Assembly: GCA_022835495.1 (NCBI GenBank)
Contig: BQOK01000001.1
Location: 1,240,001-1,304,000, forward strand
From: Oscillospiraceae bacterium
GTDB lineage: Bacteria > Bacillota > Clostridia > Oscillospirales > Ruminococcaceae
Length of the DNA: 64,000 nucleotides
Direction of reading: 5' to 3'
The notes beneath the pieces were generated by a model. It did not search any database. It was given only the letters and a program-made list of their open reading frames with translations, and was not told where the DNA came from. The stretch's first letter is position 1. Every line of letters begins with the position of its first letter. Below are positions 8,763 through 15,953 of the stretch, one piece after another. Made by a program: the position numbers and the translations under genes.

Positions 8763-9654
8763 AATCAGCCTGATCAACACCGCCGCCGAGAGCGCGGCCA
8801 GCTTTGTGCGCCACTGTGAAATGGAATACGAGGGCCGTATCCACGCGGCGGCCAGCGAGGTGCTGGCCAGCCGCTGCCACATTGTGATGCTCACCGGCCC
8901 CTCGGCCAGCGGCAAGACCACCACGGCCAACAAGCTGGCCGCGGCCCTGCGCAGCCGGGGCTGCCCCTCGCGGGTGGTGAGCCTGGACAATTTTTACAAA
9001 AACCTCGACGACTACCCCCGCCTGCCGGACGGCAGCAAGGATTACGAGAACATCACCGCCCTGGACCTTGCCGAAATTGAGCGCTGCCTTTCCGAGCTGC
9101 TGGAAACGGGGGAAACCGACCTGCCCGAGTTCGATTTCGTGACCGAGATGCGCCGGGCCGAGACCACCCACCTGTCGCTGCCAGGGGGGGTGTGCATTGT
9201 GGAGGGCATCCACGCCCTGAACCCCCAGCTTACCAGCGGCCTGCCCCGGGGCAGCGTTTACAAAATTTACGCCGGCCTGCGCGAGGAGTACAGCTACCGG
9301 GGCCAGCGGGTCATCCCCACACGGGACATCCGCCTTGCGCGCCGCATGATGCGGGACTGCAAGTTCCGCGGCCACAGCCTGGAAAAAACGCTGTCCATGT
9401 GGGGCGGGGTGTGCATGGGCGAGGATAAGTTCATCAAGGTGTTCAAGGCCGAGGCCGACCTTTTGCTGGATACCTCGTTCAGTTACGAGATCTGCCTGCT
9501 GGCGCCCTTTATGGCGCCGCTGGCGGGCAGCCTGCCCGAGACCCACCCCCAGTGCGAGCAGCTTAACAGCCTGGCGGGGCGGTTTGCGCTGGCAGACCCG
9601 ATTCCGGAGGCGCTGGTGCCCGAAAACAGCATGCTGCGCGAGTTTTTGGGCTAA
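8728..9654 (+). CDS. Uridine kinase / phosphoribulokinase-family nucleoside kinase
   Basis: A 308-residue P-loop kinase. LTGPSASGKTTTANKL at about 56 is the Walker A loop, and SLDNFYKNLDDYP at about 87 is the substrate-binding segment of uridine kinases. Next come EFDFVTEMR at about 133 and VEGIHALNP at about 158. The family phosphorylates uridine/cytidine in pyrimidine salvage; the exact substrate here is inferred. Many clostridial relatives have an N-terminal TGS/threonyl-tRNA-synthetase-like region of about 250 residues, which is missing here. The ribosome site GGAAGGAG lies inside the hemZ 3' end, and the two genes overlap by 35 bp. Confidence 0.85.
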   Translation: MPAIWIPKRLVEISLINTAAESAASFVRHCEMEYEGRIHAAASEVLASRCHIVMLTGPSASGKTTTANKLAAALRSRGCPSRVVSLDNFYKNLDDYPRLPDGSKDYENITALDLAEIERCLSELLETGETDLPEFDFVTEMRRAETTHLSLPGGVCIVEGIHALNPQLTSGLPRGSVYKIYAGLREEYSYRGQRVIPTRDIRLARRMMRDCKFRGHSLEKTLSMWGGVCMGEDKFIKVFKAEADLLLDTSFSYEICLLAPFMAPLAGSLPETHPQCEQLNSLAGRFALADPIPEALVPENSMLREFLG

Positions 9655-9662
9655 TATGCGGG

Positions 9663-9691
9663 TTGCGCCGCGCCCGGCGGTGCGCTATAAT
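9663..9691 (+). promoter_or_regulatory. Sigma-A-type promoter for the zinc-ribbon protein gene
   Basis: TTGCGC at 9663-9668 and TATAAT at 9686-9691 are separated by 17 bp. The predicted leader (about 9698-9769) contains two short GC-rich hairpins before the start codon. Confidence 0.75.
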
Positions 9692-9769
9692 GAGAGCAGT
9701 TACCCGCCTTTGAGCGGGGGAACCAAACTTTCCCCGCCACGCGGGGCCATGAGAAAGAGGTGCATATCA

Positions 9770-10192
9770 ATGAATATCGACGTGGATAAGATTTTGGAAA
9801 CCGGCGCCAAGGTAGTGGACAGCGCCAAAAAGACCGCGGTGGAGCTGGCCCAGAAGGGCAAAAAGCAGGTGGATCTGCTGGACGCCCAGGCGAAAAAGAG
9901 CAAGGCCGAGCGGCAGCTGGGCGCTCTGGTTTACAGCCTGGCCAAAAACGGCGAGGAAAACGAGCTGCTGGTGAAGAAATACATCGACGCCATCGCTGCG
10001 ATCGAGGCCGACATCGAGGAGCTGCGGAAAGAGGTTCCCGCGGAGGAGCAGCCCTGCGAAGCGCCGGCTGAAACCGAAGCGCCGGCCGCGCCGGAAGCGT
10101 GCGCCGAAACCGCCAAAAAGACCTGCCCCCAGTGCGGCGCCGAGGTGGAAGAGGATGCCCTTTTTTGTAATGGCTGCGGGGCACAGCTTTAA
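9770..10192 (+). CDS. Zinc-ribbon domain protein
   Basis: A 140-residue cytosolic protein. The first 85 residues are lysine-rich and helical, probably a coiled coil or amphipathic helix. An acidic proline/alanine linker follows at about 86-115. The protein ends in a rubredoxin-like zinc ribbon, CPQCGAEVEEDALFCNGCG, with two CxxC pairs. Such zinc-ribbon proteins are common in Clostridia and their role is unknown. I chose ATG 9770 (after AAAGAGGTG) rather than earlier in-frame codons because a good promoter lies at 9663-9691 and the sequence before 9770 is leader-like. A strong terminator follows, so it is probably monocistronic. Confidence 0.8.
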   Translation: MNIDVDKILETGAKVVDSAKKTAVELAQKGKKQVDLLDAQAKKSKAERQLGALVYSLAKNGEENELLVKKYIDAIAAIEADIEELRKEVPAEEQPCEAPAETEAPAAPEACAETAKKTCPQCGAEVEEDALFCNGCGAQL

Positions 10193-10266
10193 GCTGGGCG
10201 AAAAGGGAGCCGGGCAAGCGGTGGTCTTTACCCTGCAAAAACCCGAAAAACAATGAAATTGCTGAC

Positions 10267-10293
10267 AAAAGGCGCCCTTTCGGGGCGCCTTTT
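10267..10293 (+). terminator. Rho-independent terminator after the zinc-ribbon gene
   Basis: AAAAGGCGCCC and GGGGCGCCTTTT form a perfect stem around a TTTC-type loop. The arms carry A and T runs, so the hairpin could act in both directions. Confidence 0.85.
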
Positions 10294-10389
10294 GTCTACG
10301 TTTTGAACGGTTCTGCGCCCCGCAGAAAAACTTTTTTGCACAGGCCGAATGAAAACGCATACACCGTGGCAAAAATAGGGGAAAAGGGG

Positions 10390-10418
10390 TTGCAAAGCCG
10401 CTTTGTGTAATGTAAAAT
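10390..10418 (+). promoter_or_regulatory. Sigma-A-type promoter for mazG and the yab/divIC gene string
   Basis: TTGCAA at 10390-10395 and TAAAAT at 10413-10418 are 17 bp apart. They lie about 27 bp upstream of the mazG start, downstream of the preceding terminator. Confidence 0.75.
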
Positions 10419-10445
10419 AGGTAAAGTTACACGAGGTGATAGGCC

Positions 10446-11255
10446 ATGGTGGAGTTTGTGCAAAAACCGCGCTATACCGCCCAGGATCTGGTGCGGATCG
10501 TGGCGCTGCTGCGCCAGCCCGAGGGCGGGTGCCCCTGGGATAAAGCGCAGACCCACGCCTCCATCCGCCAGAACTTCATCGAGGAAACCTACGAGGCTGT
10601 GGAGGCCATTGACCTGGGCGACCCGGAGCTTTTGCAGGAAGAGCTGGGCGACGTGCTGCTGCAGGTGGCGCTGCACTGCCAGATGGAAGCCGAGCGGGGC
10701 GCCTTTGATTTTGACGAAGTGTGTAACGGCATCTGCCAAAAGCTTCTCTACCGCCACCCCCACGTGTTTGGCGATGTGGCCGCAGCCACCCCGGACGAGG
10801 CGCTGCGCAATTGGGAACAGCTTAAAAATACGGAGAAGGGCCGCGCCACCGCCGCCAGCCGGCTGGACAGCGTGCCCGCCAGCCTGCCCGCCCTGATGCG
10901 GGCCGCCAAAACGCAAAAGCGCGCCGTGCCCTATGGCTTCGGCTGCACCGACCCAGCCGCGGCCCTGGCGGATCTGGAGGCCGAGCTGGCCGAGCTGAAG
11001 GCCGCGCTTGCCGCGGGGCAGGACCCCGAAGCGGAGCTGGGCGACGTGCTGTTTGCCGCCGCGGGCCTTGCGCGGACCCTGGGCGCGGAACCCGAGCTTG
11101 CGCTGAGCGGGGCCACGGGCCGCTTTAAAGAGCGGGTCAAGGCCTGTGAGCGCATGGCGGCCGAAGGCGGCAGCGGGCTGGAAGAGCTTACCGGCCCGGA
11201 GCGGGCCGCCTGCTGGAAGCGGGCAAAACTTGAAGAGCAGTCATCAAAGGGTTAA
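10446..11255 (+). CDS. mazG: Nucleoside triphosphate pyrophosphohydrolase MazG (YabN-like)
   Basis: A house-cleaning enzyme that hydrolyses (d)NTPs to NMP and pyrophosphate. Of 269 residues, GGCPWDKAQTHASI at about 27 is the hallmark of MazG. The metal-binding ExxE and ExxD helices follow (EETYEAVEAID at about 43 and EELGDVLLQV at about 62), and the motif is repeated in the C-terminal domain (ELGDVLFAAAGL at about 198). Two tandem MazG folds of this length match the Firmicutes YabN C-terminal region, but the N-terminal tetrapyrrole-methylase domain of B. subtilis YabN is absent. It is the first gene of the conserved string mazG-hup-rqcP-yabP-yabQ-divIC-yabR. The start ATG 10446 follows GAGGTGAT. 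Confidence 0.93.
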   Translation: MVEFVQKPRYTAQDLVRIVALLRQPEGGCPWDKAQTHASIRQNFIEETYEAVEAIDLGDPELLQEELGDVLLQVALHCQMEAERGAFDFDEVCNGICQKLLYRHPHVFGDVAAATPDEALRNWEQLKNTEKGRATAASRLDSVPASLPALMRAAKTQKRAVPYGFGCTDPAAALADLEAELAELKAALAAGQDPEAELGDVLFAAAGLARTLGAEPELALSGATGRFKERVKACERMAAEGGSGLEELTGPERAACWKRAKLEEQSSKG

Positions 11256-11296
11256 CTCCTTTGTACTGATAAAAATTTCTGGAGGTAAAAAAGAAC

Positions 11297-11572
11297 ATGA
11301 CTAAAACTGAACTGATCGCCGCCGTTGCTGAGGCCGCTGAGATCACCAAAAAGGACGCCGAAAAGGCTGTTAACGCCACCGTGGAGGCCATTACCAAGGC
11401 CCTGGCCAACGGCGAGAAGGTTGCCCTGGTGGGCTTTGGCACCTTTGAGACCCGCGAGCGCGCCGCCCACGCCGGCCGCAACCCCCGCACCAAGGAGACC
11501 ATCCAGATCGCTGCCGCCACCGTTCCCGCTTTCAAGGCCGGCCAGGCCCTGAAGGACGCTGTGGCGAAGTAA
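11297..11572 (+). CDS. hup: HU family DNA-binding protein
   Basis: A 91-residue histone-like protein that bends and compacts DNA as a dimer. The DNA-arm signature [18 protein letters not shown] at about 46-63 is exact, and the N-terminal helix pair ([20 protein letters not shown]) is typical. The gene has more even codon choice (GCT, GTT) than its neighbours, consistent with high expression. GGAGG precedes the start by 10 bp. In Clostridia hup commonly sits between mazG and the S4-domain gene, as here. A hairpin with a T run follows. Confidence 0.96.
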   Translation: MTKTELIAAVAEAAEITKKDAEKAVNATVEAITKALANGEKVALVGFGTFETRERAAHAGRNPRTKETIQIAAATVPAFKAGQALKDAVAK

Positions 11573-11590
11573 GCAGAGCGTGCAATTGCA

Positions 11591-11640
11591 GGCGGCCGGG
11601 TCTGCGCGTGCCTTTTGGGCGCGCGGCGCCGGCCGCTTTT
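11591..11640 (+). terminator. Terminator or attenuator after hup
   Basis: GCGGCCGG (about 11592-11599) pairs with CCGGCCGC (11629-11636) and is followed by a T6 run. The long loop contains a second GC-rich hairpin. It would partly separate hup expression from the downstream genes. Confidence 0.7.
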
Positions 11641-11673
11641 TTGCGGCCCCGGAGAAAGAGAGGAAACAGGCCC

Positions 11674-11922
11674 ATGCGCATTGATAAATACCTTAAGGTA
11701 AGCCGGCTCATCAAACGGCGCACCGTGGCCAACGAGGTGGCTGACGCAGGCCGCATTCTGGTGAACGGCAAGCCGGCCAAGGCCAGCTATGCGGTGAAAG
11801 AGGGGGATCTCATTGAGATCACCTTCGGCAACAAGCCGGTCCGGGTGGAGGTGCTCTCCACCGAGGCGCCCTCGGGCAAGGACGTTGCGCGGGAGATGTA
11901 CCGCGTGCTGGAAGAACAATAA
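11674..11922 (+). CDS. rqcP: S4-domain RNA-binding protein RqcP (YabO)
   Basis: An 82-residue protein with an S4 RNA-binding fold: MRIDKYLKVSRLIKRRTVAN at the start, then AGRILVNGKPAKASYAVKEGD. B. subtilis RqcP (YabO) binds 23S rRNA and tRNA on stalled 50S subunits and drives alanine tailing with RqcH in ribosome quality control; related Hsp15 proteins act similarly. I chose ATG 11674 because it follows an AGGAAAC ribosome site and gives the family length; longer in-frame starts run into the hup terminator. The genomic order is the same as in B. subtilis (yabN-yabO-yabP-yabQ-divIC-yabR). Confidence 0.92.
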   Translation: MRIDKYLKVSRLIKRRTVANEVADAGRILVNGKPAKASYAVKEGDLIEITFGNKPVRVEVLSTEAPSGKDVAREMYRVLEEQ

Positions 11923-12028
11923 CACAGGGCAGAACGCCGTGCGGCGCCCCGCAAAAGCCGGGGGCCGCACGGCGCATTCTTTTGCAGCGCCCCGCATATA
12001 CTGCTACAAAAAAGGCAGGTGTAAAAGG

Positions 12029-12337
12029 ATGCAGGCAAAAAACATGGAAGCCGCGCAGCCCGCGGCCGAAGCAGCCGCCGGGCTGCCCCATAACATCATT
12101 GTGGAAAACCGCCGGTCGGTCACCGCCACCGGCATCACCCGCATCGTGAGCTACGACGAATTCAGCGCCACGCTGGAAACCCAGCAGGGCACCCTGGTTA
12201 TTGGGGGCAAGGGGATACAGGTGAGCGAGCTGTCGATCCAGACGGGCGAGCTGAAAATCTTCGGCCAGATTGAATATCTGCAATATTCCGAGCCCACCCA
12301 GTCGGCGGGCGGCTTTTTCCGCCGCCTGGCCCGGTAG
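12029..12337 (+). CDS. yabP: Sporulation protein YabP
   Basis: A 102-residue member of the YabP family: PHNIIVENRRSVTATGI at about 21, then TLVIGGKGIQVSELSI and a short basic tail. YabP is needed for proper spore coat or cortex formation in B. subtilis, and its molecular role is unclear. I chose ATG 12029 after AAAAGG; the same frame is open for 72 codons upstream, but that stretch overlaps rqcP and looks non-coding. The stop is 3 bp before the yabQ start, so translation is probably coupled. Confidence 0.88.
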   Translation: MQAKNMEAAQPAAEAAAGLPHNIIVENRRSVTATGITRIVSYDEFSATLETQQGTLVIGGKGIQVSELSIQTGELKIFGQIEYLQYSEPTQSAGGFFRRLAR

Positions 12338-12340
12338 CCT

Positions 12341-12817
12341 GTGGTCGCCCTTGCAGCCCCGCCCTATGTGGTAGCGGATATGCTCTGCTGCCTGGGGCTG
12401 GGCTTTTTGCTTGCGGCCGTCTACGATCTGGCCCGGTTCTTTTTGGGCAGCTCCAAACCGGTGTGCTTTGTGCTGGATCTGGGGGCGTATCTTGCGGCGG
12501 CGGTGCTGCTGTACAGCTTTGCCGCCTCCCGCAGCTACAGCGGGGTGGTGCGCTGGTACATGGCGGCGGCCCTGCTGGCGGGCCTGGCGGGGTATTTCTT
12601 TGTGCTGGCCCCAGCCACCCGGGCGCTGCAAACAGCCATTAAATGGGTGCTGAGCCGCCCCTTTGTGCTGCTGTGGCTGGTGGCGCTGCGGCCTTTTGGG
12701 CGCCTGTGGCGGAGGCTTTGGAGGCTTACCGGGCAAAAAATGCGCACAGGCGCCAAAAAACGCCGGAAAAAACAGTTGAAAAGCAAAGCCCAGGTGTTGT
12801 ATAATTCAAATAACTAG
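12341..12817 (+). CDS. yabQ: Spore cortex/coat membrane protein YabQ
   Basis: A 158-residue integral membrane protein with about four membrane segments (about 8-30, 40-60, 68-92 and 105-120) and a strongly basic tail (GAKKRRKKQLK). The N-terminal MLCCLGLGFLLAAVYDLARF is characteristic of YabQ, which is required for spore cortex assembly and is normally found beside YabP. The start is GTG 12341, with no strong ribosome site of its own, suggesting coupling to yabP. A weak GC-rich hairpin with a T5 run (about 12823-12845) lies between yabQ and divIC. Confidence 0.85.
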   Translation: MVALAAPPYVVADMLCCLGLGFLLAAVYDLARFFLGSSKPVCFVLDLGAYLAAAVLLYSFAASRSYSGVVRWYMAAALLAGLAGYFFVLAPATRALQTAIKWVLSRPFVLLWLVALRPFGRLWRRLWRLTGQKMRTGAKKRRKKQLKSKAQVLYNSNN

Positions 12818-12864
12818 AGCGCGGGGGCAACTGCGCCCGTTTTTACCGAAAGGAGGCCTGCTTT

Positions 12865-13164
12865 GTGGCAAAGCGGCAAAAGCGTCCGCCTGTTCTGCCC
12901 AAGGTGCTGGTGCAGGCGGGTCTTGTTTTGGTGGGCGGGTACCTGGTGGCCGGCCTGGTGTTCAACCAGGTGCAGATCTCTTCCAAGCGCCAGGAGCTGG
13001 AAGCGGTGCAGGCGCAGCTGGAAAGCCAGCAGCAGCAGAACGACGAGCTTTCGCGCGTGCTGGAATCCGGCACCGACCTGGAGATCATTGAGCGGGTAGC
13101 CCGCGACAAGCTGGGCTATGCAAAGCCCAACGAGCGCGTCTTTGTGGACGTGACGGGCAAATAG
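12865..13164 (+). CDS. divIC: Septum formation initiator DivIC/FtsB family
   Basis: A 99-residue bitopic division protein. It has a basic cytoplasmic start, one membrane segment at about 12-32, then an extracytoplasmic coiled coil (about 37-70) rich in Glu, Gln and Leu, and the conserved tail (IERVARDKLGYAKPNERVFVD). DivIC pairs with FtsL and DivIB in the divisome to activate septal peptidoglycan synthesis. The start is GTG 12865, 8 bp after AAAGGAGG. The position between yabQ and yabR agrees with the B. subtilis gene order. Confidence 0.9.
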   Translation: MAKRQKRPPVLPKVLVQAGLVLVGGYLVAGLVFNQVQISSKRQELEAVQAQLESQQQQNDELSRVLESGTDLEIIERVARDKLGYAKPNERVFVDVTGK

Positions 13165-13305
13165 GCAAAGGCGGAGGGACGCCCGGCGCGCGGCAGCCGG
13201 GCCTGCGGGCCCCCTGCACGGCGGCCCGGCGCGGGCCGCACACAAACATTTGGTTTTCGTTGCGCAGCAATTGAAACGATATTTTTTTATAGTAAAAGGG
13301 GTTAC

Positions 13306-13773
13306 ATGGCGTTGCAGTTAGAGGTAGGAGCGATTCTCGAGGGAAAAGTCACCGGCGTGAAAAAGTTCGGCGCGTTTGTGGCGCTGCCCGAAGGCAAAAC
13401 CGGCATGGTGCACATTTCCGAAGTTTCCAACAGCTTTATCGAGGACCTTGCCACGGTCCTCACCGAGGGCCAGGAGGTAAAGGTCAAGGTGCTCAGCATT
13501 GGGGAGGACGGCAAGATCGCCCTTTCGATCAAGCGCACGCTGCCCCCCCAGCCCCGGCAGCAGGGCGGGCCGCGGCCCGGCGGCCCCCGCGGTGGGCGCG
13601 GCCGCAGCGACACGCCCCGGGTTTGGCAGGGCAAGGCCCAGCCGCAGCAGCAGGGCGATCTGAGCTTTGAGGACATGATGTCCCGCTTTAAAAGCCAGAG
13701 CGAGGAAAAGATCTCGGACCTGAAAAAGGTCACCGAGAACCGCCGCGGCGGCGGTTATTCCCGCCGGCGGTGA
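13306..13773 (+). CDS. yabR: S1-domain RNA-binding protein YabR
   Basis: A 155-residue protein with one S1 RNA-binding domain at about 1-75 (GAILEGKVTGVKKFGAFVAL, TGMVHISEVS, VKVKVLSIGEDGKIALSIK). An arginine-, glycine- and proline-rich linker and a basic tail follow. It is the usual last gene of the mazG-to-yabR string. The B. subtilis protein is poorly characterised; RNA binding is expected from the fold. The 141-bp gap before it holds a strongly folded GC-rich stretch with no convincing promoter. A perfect terminator follows. Confidence 0.88.
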   Translation: MALQLEVGAILEGKVTGVKKFGAFVALPEGKTGMVHISEVSNSFIEDLATVLTEGQEVKVKVLSIGEDGKIALSIKRTLPPQPRQQGGPRPGGPRGGRGRSDTPRVWQGKAQPQQQGDLSFEDMMSRFKSQSEEKISDLKKVTENRRGGGYSRRR

Positions 13774-13785
13774 AATGGTTGGAAA

Positions 13786-13823
13786 AAGTGGGCTTGGGCA
13801 GGAATACCCAAGCCCATTTTTTA
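13786..13823. terminator. Bidirectional terminator between yabR and the small toxin-like gene
   Basis: GGGCTTGGG and CCCAAGCCC form a 9-bp stem with A5 on the left and T6 on the right. It would stop yabR transcription from the left and the convergent small peptide mRNA from the right. Confidence 0.88.
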
Positions 13824-13850
13824 TGTAAATAGGCAACTGGGCGGCGGCGA

Positions 13851-13940
13851 TTAGCGGGTGATAAGATATATAAAAGTTAACAGGGCCACGATGAACAATC
13901 CAAATTGCATTAAATCGTTAAAGTTGAATTTGGGCTTCAT
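13851..13940 (-). CDS. 29-residue holin-like peptide, type I toxin candidate
   Basis: A very small gene on the minus strand encoding 29 residues: a polar start (MKPKFNFNDLMQ) then a single hydrophobic helix (FGLFIVALLTFIYLI) ending in TR. This layout closely resembles the putative holin-like toxins (Hol_Tox; TxpA/BsrG-type type I toxins) of Firmicutes, small membrane peptides normally silenced by an antisense RNA. Support for expression is unusually complete: a TTGACT/TATACT promoter with 17-bp spacing (13989-14017, minus strand), a perfect AAAGGAGGT site 11 bp before the ATG, and a terminator just past the stop. The surrounding 450 bp are AT-rich, unlike the GC-rich neighbours, so transfer is likely. 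No antisense antitoxin was identified with confidence. Confidence 0.65.
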   Translation of the reverse strand: MKPKFNFNDLMQFGLFIVALLTFIYLITR

Positions 13941-13988
13941 TTCTATAAAGTACCTCCTTTTTTCTATTCCTTAGTTTTCCATAACTGG

Positions 13989-14017
13989 AGTATACTGCGA
14001 ATTCGAGATCAAGTCAA
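13989..14017 (-). promoter_or_regulatory. Promoter of the holin-like peptide gene
   Basis: Read on the minus strand, TTGACT (14017-14012) and TATACT (13994-13989) are 17 bp apart. The predicted transcript starts near 13982, giving a leader of about 40 nt. Confidence 0.75.
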
Positions 14018-14061
14018 TAATAAATGTTCATATAAAGCAATTGGTGATTCTTCTGTTTGTA

Positions 14062-14186
14062 TTGCATTTCAGAAAGAATAAGATATAATAAAAAAGTCAG
14101 GAGTGATCCTGTGGGTTGAAATATATACAGCAACAAAAGAGAAACTGCTTTTTTAAGTGGTTTCTTTTTTGTTTTGAAAGGATCAC
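14062..14186 (+). ncRNA. Candidate small RNA with its own promoter and terminator hairpin
   Basis: TTGCAT (14062-14067) and TATAAT (14084-14089), 16 bp apart, form a promoter not followed by any open reading frame. The transcript would start near 14096. It contains a 13-bp hairpin (14133-14145 pairing with 14160-14172) whose right arm includes a T6 run, so an RNA of about 75-90 nt is predicted. An outer inverted repeat GTGATCCT/AGGATCAC (14103-14110 and 14179-14186) encloses the hairpin. It lies divergently beside the toxin-like gene, but I see no extended complementarity to that mRNA, so a role as its antitoxin is only a guess. Confidence 0.5.
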
Positions 14187-14269
14187 AATGGCCGCGGCTT
14201 TGTAACAATTGCAACACAAAAAGTTTACGAGTTTGGGTGGCTTTTCCCCTAGTAATTTTTGTGCAAATT

Positions 14270-14278
14270 TGCTATAAT
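14270..14278 (+). promoter_or_regulatory. Extended -10 promoter for hpf
   Basis: TGCTATAAT is a TGn-extended -10 box with only a weak -35 region. It would give a leader of about 75 nt before hpf. Confidence 0.6.
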
Positions 14279-14359
14279 AAAAGCAATCAAACGGCGGGTC
14301 GCTGGCTGCAAGCCACAAAAGCCCGCGCTGTGCGCCCGCCCAAAGGAGGCAATGGTTTT

Positions 14360-14878
14360 ATGAAGGTCACATGCACCGGCCGCAGGGTTTCCCTGAAACC
14401 CAGCTTTGTGGAAAAGGCGGAGGCCAAGCTCTCCAAGCTGGACAAGTTTTTCCCCGGCGAAGCGCAGGCGCAGGTCACGGTTACGGTGGATAAGCTGCTT
14501 CAGACGGTGGAGATCACCGTGCGCGACAAGGCGCTGACCGTCCGGGCCGAAAAAACATCCGACCGCATGGAGGACGCGCTGGACGACGCGGTGGAGGTGC
14601 TCACCCGCCGGGTGGTGAAAAACCGCAAGCGCCTGGGCGACAAGCTCACCCGCGCCGCCGAACTGGAATGGGCCGCCGAGCCGGAGCCGGAGGAAGTGTA
14701 CGACGTGATCCGCGAAAAGCGCTTCGCCGTGAAACCCTGCAGCACCGAGGAAGCCATTCTGCAGATGAACCTGCTGGGGCACAGCTTCTTTTTGTACCGC
14801 AGTGTGGAGAACGACCAAATCCAGGTGGTCTACCGCCGCGCGGACGGCGGCTATGGCGTTCTGGTACCCTTGAACTGA
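14360..14878 (+). CDS. hpf: Ribosome hibernation-promoting factor, long form
   Basis: A 172-residue long HPF. The N-terminal ribosome-binding domain (about 1-100: LKPSFVEKAEAKLSKLDKFF, then AVEVLTRRVVKNRKRLGDKL) is joined by an acidic linker to the C-terminal dimerisation domain (FAVKPCSTEEAILQMNLLGH). Long HPF dimerises 70S ribosomes into inactive 100S particles in stationary phase or under stress, which would suit control by the stringent response. ATG 14360 follows AAAGGAGG; the out-of-frame ATG at 14352 is not the start. It has its own extended -10 promoter and a strong terminator, so it is probably monocistronic. Confidence 0.92.
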   Translation: MKVTCTGRRVSLKPSFVEKAEAKLSKLDKFFPGEAQAQVTVTVDKLLQTVEITVRDKALTVRAEKTSDRMEDALDDAVEVLTRRVVKNRKRLGDKLTRAAELEWAAEPEPEEVYDVIREKRFAVKPCSTEEAILQMNLLGHSFFLYRSVENDQIQVVYRRADGGYGVLVPLN

Positions 14879-14888
14879 AAAACGCAGC

Positions 14889-14918
14889 GGGCCGCCCGGC
14901 TTTCCGGGCGGCCCTTTT
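14889..14918 (+). terminator. Terminator after hpf
   Basis: GGGCCGCCCGG pairs with CCGGGCGGCCC, followed by TTTT. Confidence 0.85.
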
Positions 14919-14920
14919 GA

Positions 14921-14929
14921 TGCTATAAT
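14921..14929 (+). promoter_or_regulatory. Extended -10 promoter for the oxidoreductase gene
   Basis: TGCTATAAT directly follows the hpf terminator. A weak TTTCCG lies 17 bp upstream, inside the terminator. Confidence 0.5.
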
Positions 14930-14971
14930 AAAAAGGGCGGCAGGGCCGCCCAAAAGGGGAGAGTGCAGAAA

Positions 14972-15952
14972 ATGGAACAGCTCAACTGGGCGGTGCTGGG
15001 CACCGGCGCGATTGCAAACGAAATGGCCCTGGCCTTTAAAGCCATGGGGCGGACGCTCGGCGCGGTGGGCAGCCGCAGCCCGGAAAAGGCGGCGGCGTTT
15101 GCAAAAAGATACGGGGCGCAAAAGGCCTATGCCGATTTCCGCGAGATGTTCACCGACCCCGCGGTGGATGTGATCTATCTTGCCACCCCCAACAACACCC
15201 ACATGGAATTTTTGCGTGCGGCACTGGCGGGCGGCAAACATGTGCTGTGCGAAAAATCCATTGCCCTGAACAGCCGCGAGCTGGCCGACGCGGCGCGCCT
15301 GGCGGAGCAGAGGGGCCTGGTGCTGGCCGAGGCCATGACCATATGGCACATGCCGCTGTACAAGGAGCTGCGGCGCATGGTGGGCGCGGGGGAGCTGGGC
15401 CGGGTGCAGATGATGACCCTGAACTTCGGCAGTTTTAAGGAATACGACATGCAAAACCGCTTTTTTGCCCCCAGCCTTGCGGGCGGCGCGCTGCTGGACA
15501 TTGGGGTCTACGCCCTGAGCCTGGCCCGCGGCTTTATGGAAAGCCAGCCCGACCGGGTGCTCAGCCAGATGCGCCCCGCCCCCACAGGGGTGGACGAACA
15601 GGCCGGCATCCTGCTGATGAACAGGCAGGGGCAGATGGCCACCCTGGCGCTGAGCCTGCACGCAAAGCAGCCCAAGCGGGCGGTGATCAGCTGTGAAAAG
15701 GGGTATCTTGAAATTCTGGAATACCCCCGGGCCGACCGGGCGCTTTGGGTGGACGCGGCCACCGGGGCGCAGCGGGTGCTGGCCGCGGGCGAAGCTGCCC
15801 GCGCGCTGCAATACGAGCTGGAGGATATGGAGCGGGCCGTGCTAACCGGCGACGCCGGGCCGATGCGGCTGGGAGAGACCGCCGACGTGATGGCGCTGAT
15901 GACCGCCCTGCGCAGGGAGTGGGGGCTGCAATACCCCGGCGAGGTGTGGTGA
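14972..15952 (+). CDS. Gfo/Idh/MocA-family oxidoreductase
   Basis: A 326-residue NAD(P)-dependent sugar or inositol dehydrogenase-like protein. The Rossmann motif LGTGAIANEM (about 10-19), the ATPNNTHMEF segment (about 72) and the family's EK signature (HVLCEKSIALN at about 92, where the lysine is catalytic) are all present. C-terminal sheet motifs such as GGALLDIGVYAL at about 171 fit the dimerisation domain. The substrate cannot be told from sequence. I prefer ATG 14972, which has GGGGAGAG at good distance; GTG 14963 touches the ribosome site. It is alone, with a terminator after it. Confidence 0.88.
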   Translation: MEQLNWAVLGTGAIANEMALAFKAMGRTLGAVGSRSPEKAAAFAKRYGAQKAYADFREMFTDPAVDVIYLATPNNTHMEFLRAALAGGKHVLCEKSIALNSRELADAARLAEQRGLVLAEAMTIWHMPLYKELRRMVGAGELGRVQMMTLNFGSFKEYDMQNRFFAPSLAGGALLDIGVYALSLARGFMESQPDRVLSQMRPAPTGVDEQAGILLMNRQGQMATLALSLHAKQPKRAVISCEKGYLEILEYPRADRALWVDAATGAQRVLAAGEAARALQYELEDMERAVLTGDAGPMRLGETADVMALMTALRREWGLQYPGEVW

Positions 15953-15953
15953 G

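Noticed and set aside
13260-13293. TTGCGC/TATAGT as a promoter for yabR
   Set aside because: The spacing is 22 bp, and transcription would begin at or almost at the start codon.
14062-14186. The small RNA as a classical antisense antitoxin to the holin-like gene
   Set aside because: It does not overlap the toxin transcript and I see no long complementarity, so it is kept only as an independent candidate.
14187-14200. Short ATG frame after AAAGGATCAC
   Set aside because: It stops after five codons and shows no sign of coding.
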